Source: JBALVT01 sp036960305 (GTDB lineage Bacteria > Pseudomonadota > Gammaproteobacteria > Pseudomonadales > Halieaceae). From it: 64,000 nucleotides of DNA. Where the stretch lies: NCBI GenBank assembly GCA_036960305.1, contig JBALWA010000021.1, positions 5,905 to 69,904 of the forward strand, given 5' to 3'. Shown in pieces: positions 54,002 through 63,180 of the stretch. Below the pieces are notes generated by a model, which was not told the origin of the DNA, did not search any database, and saw nothing but the letters and a program-made list of their open reading frames with translations. Every line of letters starts with the position of its first letter. Positions within the stretch are counted from its first letter, which is position 1. A program made the translations under genes and the position numbers.

Positions 54002-54640
54002 ATGAAGCTGGGCCAATCAATTACTGCCAACAGTGTGCTGCTGTCCGTTTTCGCTGTCTGCACCACCTTGCTGATTGCCGGCACCTTCCTACTGACAAAA
54101 GATCGGATAGCCGAGGAACAGCGCAAGGCTGAAGAGAAAGCCCTGCTTGAAATTGTGCCGCAAAGCCGACACAACAATTCCATGTTAGACGATACGATAG
54201 CGGTCGGGCCTACTTCACAGGGCCTGGGACTGAAGACCGACAAGCGAATCTATCTCGCTAAACAAGATGACAAGGTCGTTGCCGTCATCATTCCAGCGAC
54301 AGCCTCGGATGGCTACAGCGGTGATATTCACCTGATCGTGGGTATCAACGCCGACGGTACAATTGCCGGTGTCAGGATACTCGCCCACAAGGAAACGCCG
54401 GGGCTGGGTGATAAGGTAGACTTGAAAAAATCCGACTGGGTTTTAGGTTTCAATGGCAAATCCCTGGTTAATCCGGTGCTGGCAGACTGGGCGGTCAAGA
54501 AAGACAAGGGTGACTTTGACCAATTTACCGGGGCAACGATTACACCACGAGCGGTTGTTGCAGCCACACTGCGAGCCTTACAATACGCCGAGGCGGAACA
54601 CGACGCGCTGTTCCTGACTCGACCTGCTGGAGAAATGTGA
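54002..54640 (+). CDS. rnfG: Rnf complex subunit RnfG
   Basis: 212 aa: one N-terminal membrane helix and a periplasmic FMN-binding domain. FTGATITPRAVV carries the TGAT threonine that receives covalent FMN from ApbE; GYSGDIHLIVGINADGTIAGVRILAHKETPGLG is the domain core. No apbE gene is in the window, so it must be elsewhere. Confidence 0.96.
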   Translation: MKLGQSITANSVLLSVFAVCTTLLIAGTFLLTKDRIAEEQRKAEEKALLEIVPQSRHNNSMLDDTIAVGPTSQGLGLKTDKRIYLAKQDDKVVAVIIPATASDGYSGDIHLIVGINADGTIAGVRILAHKETPGLGDKVDLKKSDWVLGFNGKSLVNPVLADWAVKKDKGDFDQFTGATITPRAVVAATLRALQYAEAEHDALFLTRPAGEM

Positions 54641-55353
54641 TGGCGGATACCAATTATCGAGAGCTTTCACTCAACGGTTTATGGAAGAACAACCCGGCCA
54701 TCGTCCAGCTATTGGGGCTGTGCCCCTTACTGGCAGTCACCGGCAGCGTAGTCAACGCCATCGGCCTGGCACTCGCCACCACCCTGGTACTGGTCTGCTC
54801 TAACACCGCCGTCTCAATCATCCGTAATATTGTCTCGGATGCTATTCGCCTTCCCGCTTTTGTCATGATTATTGCAGCGGCGGTCACCTGCATTGAATTA
54901 CTCATGCAGGCCTTTGCCTATGAACTGTATCAAATCCTGGGTATCTTCCTGCCGCTCATTACCACCAATTGCGTTATTTTGGGACGTGCTGACGCGTTTG
55001 CCAGTAAAAACCCCGTGGCGCCTGCCCTGTATGACGGCCTTATGATGGGGCTGGGTTTCGGCCTGGTGCTGGTACTGCTAGGCGCACTCCGGGAGTTGAT
55101 AGGCACAGGCGCACTTTTCGCCAATATGGATTTGTTGTTCGGCCCAAGCGCCTCAGAGTGGAAGCTGGTACTGGTCGATGGCTACCAGGACTTTCTACTG
55201 GCCATTCTTCCGCCCGGTGCATTTATCTTCACCGGCCTTATCATTGCCTGTAAAAACCTTATTGATGCGCAAATCAAACATCGCCAGGACGCGCGAAAAG
55301 AAAAACCTGTCAAAGGGGGCAAGCGCGTACGGGTGACCGGCAACATTTCCTAA
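54640..55353 (+). CDS. rnfE: Rnf complex subunit RnfE
   Basis: 237 aa from ATG 54640 (GGAG seven bases upstream; a GTG at 54637 is alternative). Six helices, paralogous to RnfA: NNPAIVQLLGLCPLLAVTGSVVNA and LITTNCVILGRADAFA. Last gene of the operon; nth, often next in E. coli-type clusters, is absent. Its 3' end overlaps a convergent gene by 4 bp. Confidence 0.96.
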   Translation: MADTNYRELSLNGLWKNNPAIVQLLGLCPLLAVTGSVVNAIGLALATTLVLVCSNTAVSIIRNIVSDAIRLPAFVMIIAAAVTCIELLMQAFAYELYQILGIFLPLITTNCVILGRADAFASKNPVAPALYDGLMMGLGFGLVLVLLGALRELIGTGALFANMDLLFGPSASEWKLVLVDGYQDFLLAILPPGAFIFTGLIIACKNLIDAQIKHRQDARKEKPVKGGKRVRVTGNIS

Positions 55354-55772
55354 TCGTCTGTTGCGCCGTCTATTTCAGAGTCGACTACCATCAGGGTATT
55401 GAGTAACTCGTCCACGGCGGCGTCATCCATACCACCATTGTCTTCATCACAGCTGTAGGTAATAAACAGCAACAGGGAGTCGTTGGCGACGTACCATTCA
55501 CGAATGGCAACCCCCTCTTCCTGACAATCAGCCTGCACCCCTGCGAACTCCCCCAGCTCAACCCGCTTCCACTCTAGTGGCTGCTCTGACTCGCTGCGGG
55601 CGATATTCTCCAGTTCCGCGGTATCAAAGACGCCTTCGTCCTTGTGAAGACTACTGAATTCGATACAACCTACCCCATCGCGATCCCCGACCAGAATAGA
55701 GTCTTCTTCGGCTTCGGCCCACCACTCGGGCGGCAGCGCCATATTCCACCACTCCGTCTCCAGAACATTCAT
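55350..55772 (-). CDS. Small acidic hypothetical protein
   Basis: 140 aa from ATG 55772, with GAGGGG six bases upstream. Strongly acidic, Trp-rich start (ETEWWNMALPPEWWAEAEEDSILV) and a central FAGVQADCQEEGVAIREWYV segment; no signal peptide or membrane helix. I do not recognise a family. It lies between rnfE (convergent) and rimI on the same strand, with the rimI stop 31 bp upstream, so it may belong to the psi-rimI transcript. Confidence 0.7.
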   Translation of the reverse strand: MNVLETEWWNMALPPEWWAEAEEDSILVGDRDGVGCIEFSSLHKDEGVFDTAELENIARSESEQPLEWKRVELGEFAGVQADCQEEGVAIREWYVANDSLLLFITYSCDEDNGGMDDAAVDELLNTLMVVDSEIDGATDD

Positions 55773-55803
55773 ACTTTTCCCCTCACAACTCAATTCACTT
55801 CGC

Positions 55804-56256
55804 TTATAAGCGCTTCGACATCAGCAGAGCATCTTCACGCTCAGCCCCCTGCCGGTAATAGTTTTTACGTTGGCCTTCCACCTGAAACCCCATACTGGAA
55901 TACAAGCCCTGGGCCGCGAGGTTCGATCGTCGAACTTCCAAAAAGCAACGCGTTACGCCCTTGACAGCCATGGCATCCAGAGCTGAAACCAGTAAGTCCC
56001 TCGCCAGCCCTCTGCGCTGATAATGTGGGCTCACGGCAATATTGTGAATATCGCCAGAATCCAGAACCCGGCAATAGACAATAAAGCCCACCACTTGCCC
56101 TGAAATCTCTATCAGCAGCGCGCGCTCAGACGCCTCCTCTCTGGCACAGGCCGCAGAAAACTGCTCCTCACGCCATGGGTATGCCGAGGCCTGACTGTCG
56201 ATAGACCACAGGATATGCGTATCCTGTGGTAAAGCCGCCCTGATGGACCCGCTCAC
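55804..56256 (-). CDS. rimI: Ribosomal protein S18-alanine N-acetyltransferase RimI
   Basis: 150 aa GNAT. IHNIAVSPHYQRRGLARDLLVSAL is the acetyl-CoA loop and CFLEVRRSNLAAQGLYSSMGFQVEGQRKNYY the RimI C-terminal signature. It acetylates the N-terminal Ala of S18. Overlap of 4 bp with the preceding psi-like gene. Confidence 0.94.
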   Translation of the reverse strand: MSGSIRAALPQDTHILWSIDSQASAYPWREEQFSAACAREEASERALLIEISGQVVGFIVYCRVLDSGDIHNIAVSPHYQRRGLARDLLVSALDAMAVKGVTRCFLEVRRSNLAAQGLYSSMGFQVEGQRKNYYRQGAEREDALLMSKRL

Positions 56257-56963
56257 CCGGGCCGGGCAAAAGACTCAAGGTCCCGCCAAGCCTGTTTTTT
56301 CAACTGCGGGTTTCGCAACATCTCCGCCGTACTTACCGTACTGATATAGCGGTCATCACTCTGTTGTTCAGACGTCAGCCACCGCTGACTGCCGCTGCCC
56401 AGCAAGACCACACCCAGGCAACCTTCCTTCTCAAGTTTTCGATTCACAAATCCACCCAGACCAGCCCGGGCGGCCTCTTCGCCCTGATCCAATTGACTGC
56501 TGCTGTGAATGGGCCAGTTAAATTGGGATGTTTTCGGCGTATCGTTGCCCCACCCAAGCACACGTGAAATCGACTGCAACAGGGCCAACTGATCTCGCAT
56601 GATGGCGCTCTGTATCGGCATTTCCTCCAACCAGAGCCGCCCCCCCCCAACAAACGCAGCCATACAAAATTCGACTGCAGTGGCATTTTTTGAAGCCTTG
56701 CCGGCAGGCCGTTTTTCTGTATTTTCCGCGCGTACCCGCTTTGGCACCGCTTGCAAATCAATACGGGGCATTTGGTTCGCCGGTGCCACCACGTCGTTAG
56801 CCGGGGCAGTCCCTGCCACTTGTGGGGTCGGTTCAGCCTGGCCTTCGAGGCTCCTGACAACTACCAGCTTGGCTGTCGAAGCAGCGCCGGGGACGGGACC
56901 ACGGGATATATAGGTAGCAATACCCATAGCATCCAGGTAAGCCCTTCGTTTGAGCTCGTGCAT
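56253..56963 (-). CDS. Probable DNA polymerase III psi subunit (HolD-like)
   Basis: 236 aa, coupled to rimI by ATGA as holD is in E. coli. The N-terminus RRAYLDAMGIATYISRGP matches the short chi-binding peptide of psi (YLxxMGIxxW-like), followed by a variable linker (about 30-85) and an alpha/beta domain (RLWLEEMPIQS, LLQSISRVLGW). Pseudomonad psi proteins are known to be longer and divergent from E. coli psi (137 aa) and to sit beside rimI. Identification rests on context plus this weak motif. Confidence 0.55.
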   Translation of the reverse strand: MHELKRRAYLDAMGIATYISRGPVPGAASTAKLVVVRSLEGQAEPTPQVAGTAPANDVVAPANQMPRIDLQAVPKRVRAENTEKRPAGKASKNATAVEFCMAAFVGGGRLWLEEMPIQSAIMRDQLALLQSISRVLGWGNDTPKTSQFNWPIHSSSQLDQGEEAARAGLGGFVNRKLEKEGCLGVVLLGSGSQRWLTSEQQSDDRYISTVSTAEMLRNPQLKKQAWRDLESFARPG

Positions 56964-57024
56964 GTCGTTACCCGTTCAAATTCATATTAGCGTTCAAAGC
57001 AGTTTATCAGGTTTCCGTGCGGGG

Positions 57025-57873
57025 CTATATCCATCGCCAGCCGTGATCAGCAAAGAATCGGATGCCAGACCGCATAAACAAACCGACATGCTTAAGGCCC
57101 TTGCTTGCTGCGTAGCCCCCGTGATGAACAATTTTTACCGCTGGGTGAAATACCAGCCGGCCCAACCGGCCCAAGCGCAGGGACAAATCGAAATCTTCGA
57201 AATACAGAAAATAGCGTTCATCAAAGCCACTCACGGCCAGCAGCATCTCGGTTCGCACCAACATGAAGCAACCACTTGCCAGCATGACGTCTACCTCCTC
57301 GCTCCCACTACAAACATCGCGCATTTCATAGTGATGCAGGCGAGTGCGGAACAACTTGTGAATAACGTCAGGGGCGAAAGCTCGCAGCAATAACACAAAC
57401 ACTGAAGGATAGCGTTTGCAGAGGTACTCCTGACGGCCATCATCACCGGAAACATAAGGGCTCAGCAGCGCGATTGACGTGTCCTGTTGCAACCGCGTAA
57501 GCGCAATGCTCAAGGTTGATTCTGCCAGCTCAACATCGGGGTTTAATATCAGGTGCGCATCGCTGGTAAGCGATGGCATCACCCGGTTGTTACCCCCCCC
57601 AAAACCATCATTGCTGTCGGCGGCACAATACACCAGGCGGTACCCCTCGCTCCCAGGGCACTCTGAAAGCAGGTGTCGCACGCGCTCGGCGTAATCAGGG
57701 CAGAGTGTATTGTCGACAACATGGACCTGGGCTGAGGACAAGACCCCATCCAGCCGGGCCCTCTCCACCGACCGAAAGAGGCTATTTAAGGTACCGCGCA
57801 GTAAATCCACCGAACTACTGTAAAGAACGATCGCAACAGACAAGTGCGCGGGAGGTGATAAGCTGTTTTCCAT
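57025..57873 (-). CDS. Family 2 glycosyltransferase (rhamnosyltransferase-like)
   Basis: 282 aa GT-A fold enzyme. LSVAIVLYSS start, HLILNPDVEL (DxD-equivalent region, about 108-117), SGCFMLVRTEMLLAVSGFDERYFLYFEDFDLSLR (about 200-233) are typical of WbbL-type rhamnosyltransferases that build surface polysaccharide. No other polysaccharide genes are around, so it is an orphan. It precedes the psi-like gene on the same strand by 61 bp. Confidence 0.88.
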   Translation of the reverse strand: MENSLSPPAHLSVAIVLYSSSVDLLRGTLNSLFRSVERARLDGVLSSAQVHVVDNTLCPDYAERVRHLLSECPGSEGYRLVYCAADSNDGFGGGNNRVMPSLTSDAHLILNPDVELAESTLSIALTRLQQDTSIALLSPYVSGDDGRQEYLCKRYPSVFVLLLRAFAPDVIHKLFRTRLHHYEMRDVCSGSEEVDVMLASGCFMLVRTEMLLAVSGFDERYFLYFEDFDLSLRLGRLGRLVFHPAVKIVHHGGYAASKGLKHVGLFMRSGIRFFADHGWRWI

Positions 57874-57929
57874 AAGTTCTGTAGTGTAACGGATTCAGGT
57901 TCAGCTGCTCAGGGTTAGGAACAATAATT

Positions 57930-59144
57930 ATGGTGTCACGCAGACAAATGGGGCCGGGTTTACTGGTGACCGCCGCGTTCATTGGACCGGGTACGGTTAC
58001 CACCGCCAGCACAGCCGGCGCAAATTTCGGCTTTGCCCTGATGTGGGCGCTGGTTTTTTCCATTTTCGCCACACTCGTGCTGCAAGAAATGGCCGCCAGA
58101 CTCGGTCTGGTAACGGGCCGGGGGCTGGCGGAGGCGATGCGCAGTGCAGGAGACAATGCACTGATTTCCAAGATCGCTGTGCTGTTGGTGATTACAGCGA
58201 TAGGATTTGGCAATGCTGCCTATGAGGTAGGCAACATCGCCGGTGCTGCCCTGGCAGCCGCCAGTGTCACTGACATCAGTGTGGGCACCTGGTCCCTTGT
58301 AATCGGCGCCTGTTCAGGCCTGCTACTGGGCTCGGGGCGCTATAAGTTACTGGAAGCGGTACTGATTTCACTGGTACTGGTCATGAGCCTGACGTTTATC
58401 GCAACAGCGACTGCCCTGAGCCCGAATCTATTCGAGCTCCTCACGGGCATGCTGGTACCGACTTTGCCGCCCGGCTCCCTACTCACGGTAATCGGACTGG
58501 TCGGGACCACGGTTGTGCCCTACAACCTGTTCCTGCATGCTAACGCCGTGCGAGAAAAGTGGCCCGGGAGGGACACTCTTGAGAGCAATCTTCGTGAGTC
58601 ACGCTGGGACACGGGTCTTTCCGTGGGCCTGGGAGGTCTGATTTCATTGGCTATCGTCAGCACGGCGGCCACCGCATTTTTCAAAACCGGCCTCGATTTC
58701 AGCGCCAGTTCAATGGGTGAGCAACTTGCCCCGCTACTGGGTCCGGCAGCGAAGTATGTTTTCGCGGCAGGCCTGTTCGCCGGTGGTATAACAAGCGCCA
58801 TCACAGCTCCTCTGGCCTCAGCCTACGCGGTCTGTGGTGCGATGGGCTGGGACCAGAAACTGAATTCCAGACCTTTCAGGCTGGTATGGGGCATCGTATT
58901 GCTAGCCGGAACAGTGTTAGCTGCTGCAGGAAGTAAACCACTGGCTGCCATCCTGCTGGCCCAGGTAGCCAACGGGCTCCTCCTACCAGTGGTCGCAATC
59001 TTCCTACTGTGGGTCATGAACCAACGAAGATTGCTGGGGGATTACTGTAACGGCCCCACGGCCAACATACTGGGTGGCTTTGTGGTGATCGTAGCGATTT
59101 CCCTTGGCGGGATAAAACTCATGGGCGTTGGTGGGCTACTGTGA
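57930..59144 (+). CDS. Nramp-related transporter with non-canonical metal site
   Basis: 404 aa, eleven helices of the Nramp/LeuT fold. Helix 1 reads FIGPGTVTTAS: the canonical DPGN is GPGT here (Gly19 for Asp, Thr22 for Asn). Helix 6 has VVPYN (195-199) where Mn/Fe transporters have the MPH(N) motif, so both the metal-binding Asp/Asn and the selectivity Met are missing. Nramp-related Mg2+ carriers also depart from the canonical site, so the substrate may not be a transition metal. Divergent from the glycosyltransferase. Confidence 0.88.
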   Translation: MVSRRQMGPGLLVTAAFIGPGTVTTASTAGANFGFALMWALVFSIFATLVLQEMAARLGLVTGRGLAEAMRSAGDNALISKIAVLLVITAIGFGNAAYEVGNIAGAALAAASVTDISVGTWSLVIGACSGLLLGSGRYKLLEAVLISLVLVMSLTFIATATALSPNLFELLTGMLVPTLPPGSLLTVIGLVGTTVVPYNLFLHANAVREKWPGRDTLESNLRESRWDTGLSVGLGGLISLAIVSTAATAFFKTGLDFSASSMGEQLAPLLGPAAKYVFAAGLFAGGITSAITAPLASAYAVCGAMGWDQKLNSRPFRLVWGIVLLAGTVLAAAGSKPLAAILLAQVANGLLLPVVAIFLLWVMNQRRLLGDYCNGPTANILGGFVVIVAISLGGIKLMGVGGLL

Positions 59145-59468
59145 GCACAGCGGGGTTAGCCGGATCATAGGCCTGTTAATACCCTAAAGAGTAGTAATAT
59201 GGCAAATGGTATAACCAAATAGAATAACTCCGGAAGAACCCCTGACCGCCGCCCCGGCTCTCGTCCAAATCCACGTAGAAAAGTTTGTGTAAAAAATCAC
59301 AAAATGCCTGTATGGCCATGTTATTTATGAAGTTTTCATCTCATATCCATGCTAGTCTTGACTCAACATAGTGATGAGCTGTTGACTCTGTGGGCAAACA
59401 GCTCAAAATCACCGATAGACCGTTTCACAATAAAAGACCTTCTTGATAGTGGGCAATAGGGGATAATA
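59145..59468. other. Intergenic region with an 8-bp inverted repeat
   Basis: 324 bp, richer in AT than its surroundings, upstream of the Ig-like lipoprotein gene. It holds GAGCTGTT (59376-59383) and AACAGCTC (59397-59404), a perfect 8-bp inverted repeat with a 13-nt spacer, about 65 bp before the start. This is a candidate operator or leader hairpin. I see no open frame with a ribosome-binding site in it. Confidence 0.5.
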
Positions 59469-61688
59469 ATGATCACTTGGTTCGCCAGACACTCTAGTCG
59501 GCTGATGCTTACGCTCGCCACAATGTTCACCATTGCTGCCTGTGGCGGTGGCGGTGGCGGCGGAGGGGGCGGCGGCTTCCTTCCCGCGGATGACCCTTCG
59601 GAGAATTACAATCTCCTGCTGGAACTCACCAATGTCTATGGTGAGGAGACCCGTGTAATTACCACATCGGCCCCTGCCCTACTTACCGTTACGGTAAAAG
59701 GTGGTAAACGAGCTGTTGACGGCATTGTCGTCACTGCCAGCTCTGATGTCGGCGTGGTGGTTCCCGAAGTAACGGGTACGTCCCTGACCGACATGGACGG
59801 CGTTGCACTGTTCCGCATGGAATCAGATGGCACTGTTGGCGCAGGCACCATTACTGTGAGCATCACGGTTGACTCGGTATCCACGACAGAAACGCTGACT
59901 TTCCAGGTCGAGCGTCCCGACTTGCGGCTGGGATACTTTGAGGAAAACACCTTTTTCGAAGGCCTGATCGAAGTTGTTCCTGAAGAAATCACAGCAGGCG
60001 GCAGCGCTTCGGTGACCATTGCCATAGTGGACGCTACCGGTGAACGTGTCACCACAGAAGAAACTATCTTGCTGGGCAGTGACTGTGCACGTAACGGCGA
60101 CGCTATACTACCCGCCTCGGTGGTCACTCTAACCGGGCAAATCGATGTGACGTATACCGCTGCGGGTTGTGAAGGCGACGACGTGATAGGCGCTGTACTG
60201 CTGGATTCCGGGAGCGAAGCCAGAGGAACTGTTAATGTAGCACCTGCCGAAGTCGGTTCACTGAACTTTGTCTCTGCTGAGCCCGAGCTGATTGCCCTGA
60301 AGGGCACAGGCGGCGCTGGACGACAGGAAAGCTCCAAGGTTACCTTTGCCACCATTGATGGCCAGGGCACCCCCATACCTGGCGTGTTAGTTGAATTTGA
60401 ACTCTCCACTGAAATCGGCGGTCTGACGCTGGATGAGCCCTCGGACATTACCGATGCCGACGGCCTGGCCGTTGCTGTTGTCCGCTCTGGGAACGTCGCG
60501 ACATCTGTCAGGGTTATAGCCTCGGTGGAAGTCACTGAAGATGACATACGCTCTACCGTTTCAGACGCCCTGGTAGTGAGTACCGGCCTACCCGATGCGG
60601 ATTCTATCAGCCTGTCTTCTTCAGTGTTAAATGTTGGTGGCGCACTGGATTTCGACGGCCGAACGGCAACATTAACGGTCAGAATGGCAGACAAGTTCAA
60701 CAACCCCGTGGCAGACGGTACCAGCGCCTTGTTCACCACAGAGTACGGCTCGATCGTGAGTACTTGCAGCACCGTTGGCGGCCTCTGCTCCGTAACCTGG
60801 ACCAGCCAGGACCCACGCTTCCCAACCTTCAACCAGGATCTGGTTCGAACCATCTTCGACTCTGATTATTCCTGCGCCAGCCACAGTGGTGGATCCGGCC
60901 CCTGTCCCGACGACCTGGGGGCAATTCGTGGCCTACGCTCGACTATAGTTGTCTCTGTCATCGGTGAAGAATACTTCAAGGATGCGAATGGTAATGGTCT
61001 ATATGACCCGGGCGAGCAATTTGAAAACCTGCCTGAGGCCTTCATCGATAAGAATGAAGATGGTGTCTATACACCGGCCCTTGGCCCACAGTGTGGCCCT
61101 CCGAGTACGCCAGAGCGCTGTGCGGCTGCCGGTGCAGAAGAAGACTTCTACGACTTCAACGAAGACGGGGAATACAGCCTGAACGTGTCCCCACCTCAGT
61201 TCCCGAACGGTGTTTACAATGGCAGCCTCTGCCCACCTGAAGGTGATGACGTCTACTGCAGCAAGGATTTAGTGATTGTCTCGGACTCAATAGTATTGAT
61301 CATGTCCTCCAGTTCCAGCTACAGCTCGGTGATCGCCAATGCACGCAGTGGCCAGGTATCGAGCACCTTGCAGGAAGGCGTATCCTATGTCGCCTATGTA
61401 TCAGACCTGTACAACAACCGTCCACCTGGGGGCACTAGCGTTACTATTTCCACCAAGGGTGATTGCGCGCTGTTGACCGAAGGTAGCTTCCAGGTAGCAG
61501 ACAGCAACAGCCGCGGTGCGTTTGGCGGCGGCTCTGAGCAGATGAATATCCAGATCGACGGCGGGGGCGGTCAGGGTACCCTGAGCGTGGCAGTCGCCGT
61601 CAGCGGTGGTAGTGCCTCAACGGAGACCTATAACTGCAGCACTATTCCAACCGACCCCAATGCACCGGGTGGTGGTGGTATCCCCTAG
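59469..61688 (+). CDS. Ig-like-domain surface lipoprotein
   Basis: 739 aa. Signal peptide with lipobox IAAC (lipid Cys25), directly followed by eleven glycines, then serial beta-sandwich (Big-1/invasin-like) repeats: TVTVKGGKRAVDGIVVTASSD, ASVTIAIVDATGERVTTEETI, KVTFATIDGQGTPIPGVLVEF, TLTVRMADKFNNPVADGTSALFT. From about 505 to 570 there are three calcium-loop-like motifs: DANGNGLYDPGE (505), DKNEDGVY (527), DFNEDGEY (562). The C-terminus is again Gly-rich. Probably outer-membrane anchored and extended into the medium; adhesion is inference. Strong terminator 16 bp after the stop. Confidence 0.85.
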   Translation: MITWFARHSSRLMLTLATMFTIAACGGGGGGGGGGGFLPADDPSENYNLLLELTNVYGEETRVITTSAPALLTVTVKGGKRAVDGIVVTASSDVGVVVPEVTGTSLTDMDGVALFRMESDGTVGAGTITVSITVDSVSTTETLTFQVERPDLRLGYFEENTFFEGLIEVVPEEITAGGSASVTIAIVDATGERVTTEETILLGSDCARNGDAILPASVVTLTGQIDVTYTAAGCEGDDVIGAVLLDSGSEARGTVNVAPAEVGSLNFVSAEPELIALKGTGGAGRQESSKVTFATIDGQGTPIPGVLVEFELSTEIGGLTLDEPSDITDADGLAVAVVRSGNVATSVRVIASVEVTEDDIRSTVSDALVVSTGLPDADSISLSSSVLNVGGALDFDGRTATLTVRMADKFNNPVADGTSALFTTEYGSIVSTCSTVGGLCSVTWTSQDPRFPTFNQDLVRTIFDSDYSCASHSGGSGPCPDDLGAIRGLRSTIVVSVIGEEYFKDANGNGLYDPGEQFENLPEAFIDKNEDGVYTPALGPQCGPPSTPERCAAAGAEEDFYDFNEDGEYSLNVSPPQFPNGVYNGSLCPPEGDDVYCSKDLVIVSDSIVLIMSSSSSYSSVIANARSGQVSSTLQEGVSYVAYVSDLYNNRPPGGTSVTISTKGDCALLTEGSFQVADSNSRGAFGGGSEQMNIQIDGGGGQGTLSVAVAVSGGSASTETYNCSTIPTDPNAPGGGGIP

Positions 61689-61703
61689 GCTTTAGCAGTA
61701 ATC

Positions 61704-61740
61704 AAAAGGCCGTGAGGGTTAACCTCACGGCCTTTTTTTT
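61704..61740 (+). terminator. Rho-independent terminator after the Ig-like lipoprotein
   Basis: 14-bp perfect stem (AAAAGGCCGTGAGG with its complement), 5-nt loop and eight T. The dipeptidase ATG is only about 25 bp further, so that gene either depends on read-through or has a promoter overlapping the lipoprotein 3' end. Confidence 0.93.
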
Positions 61741-61765
61741 GATAAGGAATACAACAGGAATAATC

Positions 61766-62938
61766 ATGAGAGTACTCGGAATTACCGGCCTAACCCTGGC
61801 CGGACTTACAGTAGCGGCAGCTCTGGCTTTGAATATTCTGCCAACTGTCCTGGATGAGCAGATGAACACCGTGCTTTCACACACCCCGTACAGAATAGCG
61901 GAAGATGCCCTACGACTACACGACTCGCTCATTGTTGCTGACCTGCACTCCGACAGCACACTCTGGGAGCGGGATTTACTCGCCAGAGCGGACCGGGGAC
62001 ACGTTGATATTCCCAGAATGCGAGAAGGCAACGCTGCACTGCAGATATTCACATCCGTCACCCGCTCACCCTGGGGCCTAAACTACGAACAAAACTCCAA
62101 CGATTCCCTGGATAGCGTCACCCTTTTGTCGCTCGCCCAGGGCTGGCCAGTAGCTACGTGGAGCAACTTGACTGCGAGGGCGCTTTACCAGGCTGACAAA
62201 TTGAAAGCAATGGAACTCACCGCTCCGGCTGAATTTCAGATGGTGTACTCCGCAGCGGACCTGGAACGCCTCCTTCAGCGGCGCGCGAATACTGAACCGG
62301 TTGTTGGCGGTGTTCTCGGTACTGAAGGATCACACGCACTTGATGGCAAACTGAAAAATATTGATGTGCTTTTTGACGCTGGTTTTCGCATGATGAGCTT
62401 GCAGCATTTTTTCGACAATAAGCTCGGGGGGTCACTGCACGGAGAAAGTGGTGCTGGCCTCACTGTCTTTGGCAAACAAGCCGTAGACAGAATGCTGGAA
62501 CTGGGCGTAATGGTGGATGTCTCGCATTCCTCACCGGCAGTCGTTGTGGATGTCTTGGACCGTACGAAAAAGCCACTACTTGTCAGTCACACAGGGTTCC
62601 AGGGGCACTGTAAATCTGAGCGCAACATCAGCGATGAGTTAATGATCGCCATTGCAGCGCGCGGCGGTTTAATCGGCGTCGGATTTTGGGGTGCCGCTGT
62701 GTGTGATACCAGTCCCGAGAGTATTGTGGCCGCTATAGCCTATGGTATTGAACTGGTTGGGGAAGACCATGTTGCTCTGGGCTCTGATTTTGACGGTACG
62801 GTGGAGGTATCATTTGATGTTTCCGAGTTGGCTGTTTTGACAGATGAGATGTTGAAGGCGGGGTTTACTGAAGTTCAAGTTCGTAAGGTTATGGGCTTGA
62901 ATGTGGTTCGTTTTTTGGGGGCGAATTTGCCTCGGTGA
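61766..62938 (+). CDS. Membrane dipeptidase (renal dipeptidase, peptidase M19)
   Basis: 390 aa from ATG 61766 (AGGAA upstream; an in-frame ATG at 61712 lies in the terminator). N-terminal membrane helix or signal (about 3-22). Zinc ligands: DLHSDS (HxD), Glu in LGTEGSH, His in DVSHSS and VSHTG; GSDFDGT carries the catalytic-side Asp. It hydrolyses dipeptides, some D-amino-acid containing, on the periplasmic side. The final 40 codons use T/G-rich codons unlike the rest (for example GTTCGTAAGGTTATGGGC). Confidence 0.9.
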   Translation: MRVLGITGLTLAGLTVAAALALNILPTVLDEQMNTVLSHTPYRIAEDALRLHDSLIVADLHSDSTLWERDLLARADRGHVDIPRMREGNAALQIFTSVTRSPWGLNYEQNSNDSLDSVTLLSLAQGWPVATWSNLTARALYQADKLKAMELTAPAEFQMVYSAADLERLLQRRANTEPVVGGVLGTEGSHALDGKLKNIDVLFDAGFRMMSLQHFFDNKLGGSLHGESGAGLTVFGKQAVDRMLELGVMVDVSHSSPAVVVDVLDRTKKPLLVSHTGFQGHCKSERNISDELMIAIAARGGLIGVGFWGAAVCDTSPESIVAAIAYGIELVGEDHVALGSDFDGTVEVSFDVSELAVLTDEMLKAGFTEVQVRKVMGLNVVRFLGANLPR

Positions 62939-63180
62939 GGGCTTGGGTTTTTAAGGCGCCAGCCTGCGGCTGTAGCGTATGGGGGGAGTCTGACCATTTT
63001 AAAGACGGGGCACTGAATTTAGATCGTGCCACTTGATGACCTACTATAAGTGGCGAGCGGTGCTCGCCATCGCTGCGCGACGCCTTTGGCGCTTCTCCGC
63101 CGTTCACCGGGGGTGAACAGGCTGCGTCACATGGCAGCCTGCGGCTGCAGCAGGACGGAAGAGAGATTCAACGCGTCCTT

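Noticed and set aside
59636..60853. 405-codon minus-strand open frame
   Set aside because: Low-complexity Ser/Thr/Val/Pro product antisense to the Ig-like lipoprotein; no start signals.
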